Of a stretch of DNA of 64,000 nucleotides, positions 60,131 to 64,000 are shown one piece after another. The first letter of the stretch is position 1. Every line of letters starts with the position of its first letter. This DNA is from Daphnia pulex. Taxonomy: Eukaryota; Arthropoda; Branchiopoda; Diplostraca; Daphniidae. The notes under the pieces are model-generated. The model was given only the letters and a program-made list of their open reading frames with translations. It had not been told where the DNA came from and did no database searches. The stretch covers positions 1,116,001 to 1,180,000 of the forward strand of contig NC_060026.1 of assembly GCF_021134715.1 (NCBI RefSeq), given 5' to 3'. The translations under genes and the position numbers were made by a program.

Positions 60131-63100
60131 CCGAGGAAAAAAGGCAACAGCAAGCCCAGCAAGTGGAGAAGGTTCTTTTCTTGAAGAACAAGTCACGTGA
60201 CTATCTCAAACTCCGCCCACCCAAACGGCAACCCCATTTTCTTTGGAAAGATAACAATATAGTGAGGTTAAAGTCGTTTTCTGTTAGTTTCATCTTCTTA
60301 CTTTGGTATTATAGCGGGAGACTATATAGAAATTTTGTCCGTCTTGTTTTGGGTTTTCCTTCCACGTGTTTCTTTCTCACGCTTTTACATCTATAACACC
60401 AACCTATATCGTAAAATAACGACATGGCCGGCTCTAGTTCATTAGTGTCGCGCGGTAACTTTTGAAGCAAAAATCAGCCAACTGCAAACGAGTGTGAAAA
60501 TTTAAAGCCAATCAATTAGGACAATTCGTTACTTGGAGGCAACAAATGCAGACGGTTAGTAGCCACACCTTGGGCAGAGATCCCTGGATGAAGATTTATA
60601 CGGTATATATTTACCTGGCCAAATTTAGAAGAACAGGTTTTTTGTTTATACTGGGATGTAGGCCACTCGTGTGTTTATGTCATGCGGACCTTCTCTATTT
60701 TTCAAAACATGACAAAATGAGTACAGACTATAACCAAAAGGCTCTTTCTCTCTGATGATGTACAATAAATAAAAATGTGCACTACCTATACTAGTAGTTT
60801 AGATTGTGGGCCATCATATGCTACCCCAGAAAAAGGAAAGCTTATTCACACAAGAATTATATGACTGGGCGAAAAAATCTTTCCTGATTCCGGTCGGTTT
60901 TCCTCCTGCAAGACATTTCAATTATTATTATGTAGAGTCAATTTAATTGAAAGAGAAAATTCCGTGTTTGGAGGGGGGAAGTTAATTTAGGACACTACCT
61001 GGGTGCTGATGCACTTGTGTGTGTAATATAATTGTGTGGAGAATTGAGGTCAGGTCGACCATGTTGGTGCAGCGTATCGGTCATCGGCCGACGTCGCCAC
61101 GCGTCTCTTCTTTTCTTCCATTATTTTCTCGTCTGCACTTGAAAAACAAAAATAAAAATTAACTAACGGTTTAATTCCGTTGAGATTGATCCGGATGTGC
61201 ACGAATACACGTGGAGAAAGTGCAGTTTCTGAATTGTTATTTCTGGAGATGCCAATGACGTCAAATGATGATCTGTTAAGGATTTCCGCCACTTTCTAAA
61301 AAAATTTGGAGGTTTTAAAAAGTTCATCTTTGACGCACGTAGAAATCTGGTTGTGTTTTAATCCAGGAAATGAACAAGGAAACAAATGGGAAAACAGCAA
61401 TTTCTTTCTGTTAAAGCGGTGAATTAAAAAGAACAGCTACTGGGAAATGTAAAGTTGAACAAATCACCAGGTTGGTTTTCCAGGATTGTATATAAACCAA
61501 TGTCTAACGGAAAAACAATAAACGTTTTTAAAAAAATACAGTCCAGTTAGACTGCAGGCCCAATTGATTTAATGGACGACAACAACAACAATGGCCGCCA
61601 CCGACATTATTTTTCAGGTTCATGAAACAACTGGACAATCAAACTTGATGGTCTTCAACCAGAGCATAGCTCACTGCTGTTTTTACAACGTCAGCCAAAT
61701 GTTTTATTTTTATAGACTCAATTTTGGAAGATTTCTTTTACTTTTTGCCCTAGAGTCTACACAACAAAAAATGGCCGATCCCGTATATCTACCCGCATCA
61801 GCTGGTTGTATCACGAATTTAAAAGAAAAAAGGAACCATACTTACACACTGCAAGAGTTCTTCCATTCACGATTCAAATCCGTTACTAGCAGTTTGTGCA
61901 ATACAACTTCTCGTCAGCGTGTCGAGAGGCCTTTTCGTGTCGACATAACGGCACATGCAGCACTTTGGGGCACAGGCATTATTCGATAATTGCAAATGGG
62001 CTGGAGACATTTTCATTCTTTTATTTACCCATAAGTCTTGATGCACGACTGCTTTTTCCAACTGATTCACTGGTTCAACACACCCGTTCATAAATTTATT
62101 ATTCTCTGTAGACAAAGAAAGCAAGAGTTATCACCTCGTGGTCGAAATAACTGGAATGACTAAGCAGACGATATTTTCAAATTTCGTCAAGGACATCTAG
62201 AGGAGAAAATAATCAGTCGGAAACTGATGGGAGAAAAATCTAAAATGACACTAAATTGTTTGGCAAATATTATACACATAACAGTATTTCGGTGTAACAT
62301 TTGACTCCAATCGTTCATGACCGTTCCGCTTGACGAATACCTGAGGCTTCCTTAACGGGTTATTTTCTGCAGGATGTGTCACACGACAGGGCGTTAACTC
62401 TTGGCTAATAATAAAAAAGAAGGAATCCATCATTATAAAAATTTCACGAGCAAATTGAGAGTTTAATCATTGGCCGTGAGTTCTTGTCAGTGTGCATTTA
62501 CGTTATTTTCTCTCGGGGGCATCATAACACTAGCACTTTTTTCTTGGAATTATTACCTTGGGCTAAAATGAAGCGGTTAAGCTTCACCACATTGGTGCAT
62601 TTAAAAAACAAGTGTTATTGATCCTTTGTAAGAATGTCTAGAAGGTTTGTGCGGACACATAATGAGCCGATAGTTATAACGTATAACGGGACTAGTGGGA
62701 AACAATGCCTAATTCTGAAAGTAATTATTAAAGTTCAGCTGAATTTCTCATCGAATGTCGAACATTTGTTTCACACGGAAATACGACCAAAATTGTTGTC
62801 ACCTGCCGTTGTTTCCGTTGAAATGGTTTCCCTCTTTTGAATGTGGCGCCAAGGAAACCGAAGCCATCTAGTGTCAAATATCAAAACTGTATGCAAGACC
62901 TCTAGCGGTCCTCTGGTGAACGTTGATTGCCAAATAATTTAGAAGTTGTCGCTCGTTCAATCTCGACGTTGCACAAAAACAAAACAAAAAATCAAATGAT
63001 GGAGTGTCTTCGTTACAAAAAAGGTACACATCTTTTCCTGTAGTTATTTCCTTCAACTGAAGTATTAATAGAACTGCTTTTTCTGATTCAAATTCGTAGA

Positions 63101-63228
63101 GTGACGGACCTGTAATAGGACGCAAGCACTTCCCAAGGTCGTTTTGACAGATGCTCAAAAAACCAATAACAAATAAGCATACAAATCCACCGTCATTTAA
63201 TATTTGCTAACGTCTACGAGTCATCAAG
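60131..63228. other. Intergenic, no gene supported
   Basis: AT-rich DNA of about 3.1 kb. An acceptor-like TTTTTTTAG on the minus strand at about 61297 opens a frame (KVAEILNRSSFDVIGISRNN, to about 61160) that looks protein-like but has no convincing partner. A 132-codon plus frame at 61591-61989 has no splice support. No RNA gene or repeat was recognised. Confidence 0.4.
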
Positions 63229-63477
63229 ATGTATTGTCTACAGTGGCTGCTACCTGTACTGCTGATTCCCAAGCCCATCAATCCATTACTTCTGTACAAC
63301 CATGCTGTCTTCATGGTGCTCTACCTGGCTGGATTCTTTCTTGAACGGCAGCCTTGTACAATTTGCTCACTAGCCTTTCTTATCGCCCTTTTCCTTCTCT
63401 GCTATAGTGGGCTGGGCTGGTGCATCTTTTGGGAATCCGATTGTGACACTGTCAGATGTGGTGAGATGAACTTGTGA
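63229..63477 (+). CDS. BLCAP: BLCAP homologue, small two-pass membrane protein
   Basis: A single open exon of 82 residues. [60 protein letters not shown] align almost residue for residue with vertebrate BLCAP (bladder cancer-associated protein, 87 residues). The human start, [20 protein letters not shown], is nearly identical. Two membrane segments and conserved cysteines (CTIC) are present; the acidic-charged tail differs ([16 protein letters not shown]). The intron-free coding exon matches vertebrates. AATAAA lies at 63515. BLCAP is linked to growth control and its mRNA is edited by ADAR in mammals. The 3' end is 130 bp from the convergent exchanger gene. Confidence 0.95.
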   Translation: MYCLQWLLPVLLIPKPINPLLLYNHAVFMVLYLAGFFLERQPCTICSLAFLIALFLLCYSGLGWCIFWESDCDTVRCGEMNL

Positions 63478-63607
63478 TGGAATGTTACTCTTCTTTTCAT
63501 TTGTGTATTGCATTAATAAACCAAGTGACCCCAACAAGCAAATATATATCAGTAATTTGGGTGCCTAAAACACAATCTCAGTTTCTGCATTTTAATCTAT
63601 TATACTC

Positions 63608-63938
63608 TCAACAAGGAGGTGCATTAACTTGCATAAAGACATTCATTTCGAAGCAGCCTGCCAGAACTAGGAAAGCCATGTAGGAAATGAGTAGAATTGC
63701 ACCAATCTTTCTGTCGAGAACAAATTTGTTGAGGGCAATGGCGAAATAGAGAACCAAAATGGTGCAGAACAGCATCAAGACGCTGTAAACGACTCCTCCA
63801 GAGTTAACAGCCACGAAGTTTCCTTCGGCGGGGTATTCGGGCATGGCGGCCGCCTTTATCAGCCACGGCAGACCCATGCAGATAAGGATGTCGAAAGTAT
63901 TCGAGCCGACAGAGTTACTTATCCCCATCGAACCTTTG
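63608..63938 (-). CDS. SLC24/NCKX-type Na+/Ca2+-K+ exchanger, last exon (partial)
   Basis: The last coding exon, after the acceptor ACACAG at 63940, encodes about 110 residues ending MNVFMQVNAPPC before the TGA. It starts within the second alpha-repeat: GSMGISNSVGSNTFDILICM, GLPWLIK, the signature that forms the ion pathway of the Na+/Ca2+ exchanger superfamily. Two further membrane segments follow (GVVYSVLMLFCTILVLYFAI, IGAILLISYMAFLVLA). The GSNTFDIL and GLPW motifs point to the potassium-dependent SLC24 branch, as in Drosophila Nckx30C. The rest of the gene lies beyond the window edge. Confidence 0.88.
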
Positions 63939-64000
63939 CCTGTGTAATAGAAACAATGATTCAATTCATTGGCAAGCAACCGGTCGATATGAATTTGATT

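Noticed and set aside
61591-61989. 132-codon plus-strand frame
   Set aside because: No family match, no splice context, and two antisense frames of similar quality in the same place.

Overview
The window is nuclear DNA of an arthropod, most likely a branchiopod crustacean of the Daphnia type. This is inferred from AT-rich intergenic DNA, very compact multi-exon genes with introns of about 55-80 bp, GT-AG splice sites throughout, and arthropod-type secreted families. Genes are reported as one span each, with exons and splice phases checked by hand and given in the evidence.

Layout. 1-1255: polypurine satellite with a higher-order repeat of about 460 bp. 2519-4899 (-): RhoGAP of the ARHGAP18/conundrum family. 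7847-10341 (-): CCDC93. 10765-19747 (+): three paralogous leucine-rich-repeat genes with the same four-exon structure; an RNF8-like RING gene (-) lies between copies 1 and 2, and two opposed tRNA-derived SINE heads lie between copies 2 and 3. 20226-23032 (+): SMYD4. 23340-28850: gene-poor, repeat-rich stretch with a minisatellite, two MITEs (one piggyBac-like with TTAA ends) and a possible 99-residue gene. 29202-30028 (+): unknown coiled-coil gene. 31529-33565 (+): intronless Pro-rich repeat protein behind a TATA box. 34161-36243 (-): AT-hook nuclear protein. 36921-38037 (-): short taxilin-like coiled-coil protein. 38367-40122: a DNA transposon with 263-bp near-identical inverted repeats that carries pieces of two host genes, SNU13 and VPS36. 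40755-42100 (+): RPP40. 42867-43979 (+): secreted C1q-domain protein. 45135-45948 (+): NPC2-like ML protein. 47625-49996 (-): KIAA0930 homologue. 50646-52056 (+): TRMT6. 52108-52836 (-): Smac/DIABLO-like mitochondrial protein. 53639-54563 and 56987-59183 (-): two secreted proteins sharing one C-terminal cysteine signature. 63229-63477 (+): BLCAP. 63608-window end (-): last exon of an SLC24/NCKX exchanger.

Most genes are unrelated housekeeping functions: endosomal recycling (CCDC93), tRNA maturation (RPP40 in RNase P/MRP, TRMT6 in m1A58 methylation), chromatin and ubiquitin factors. The clearest novelties are the gene-fragment-carrying transposon at 38.4-40.1 kb, the LRR gene triplet, the two-gene secreted cysteine family and the orphan proline-rich repeat gene. 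No virus-like element or CRISPR array was seen.
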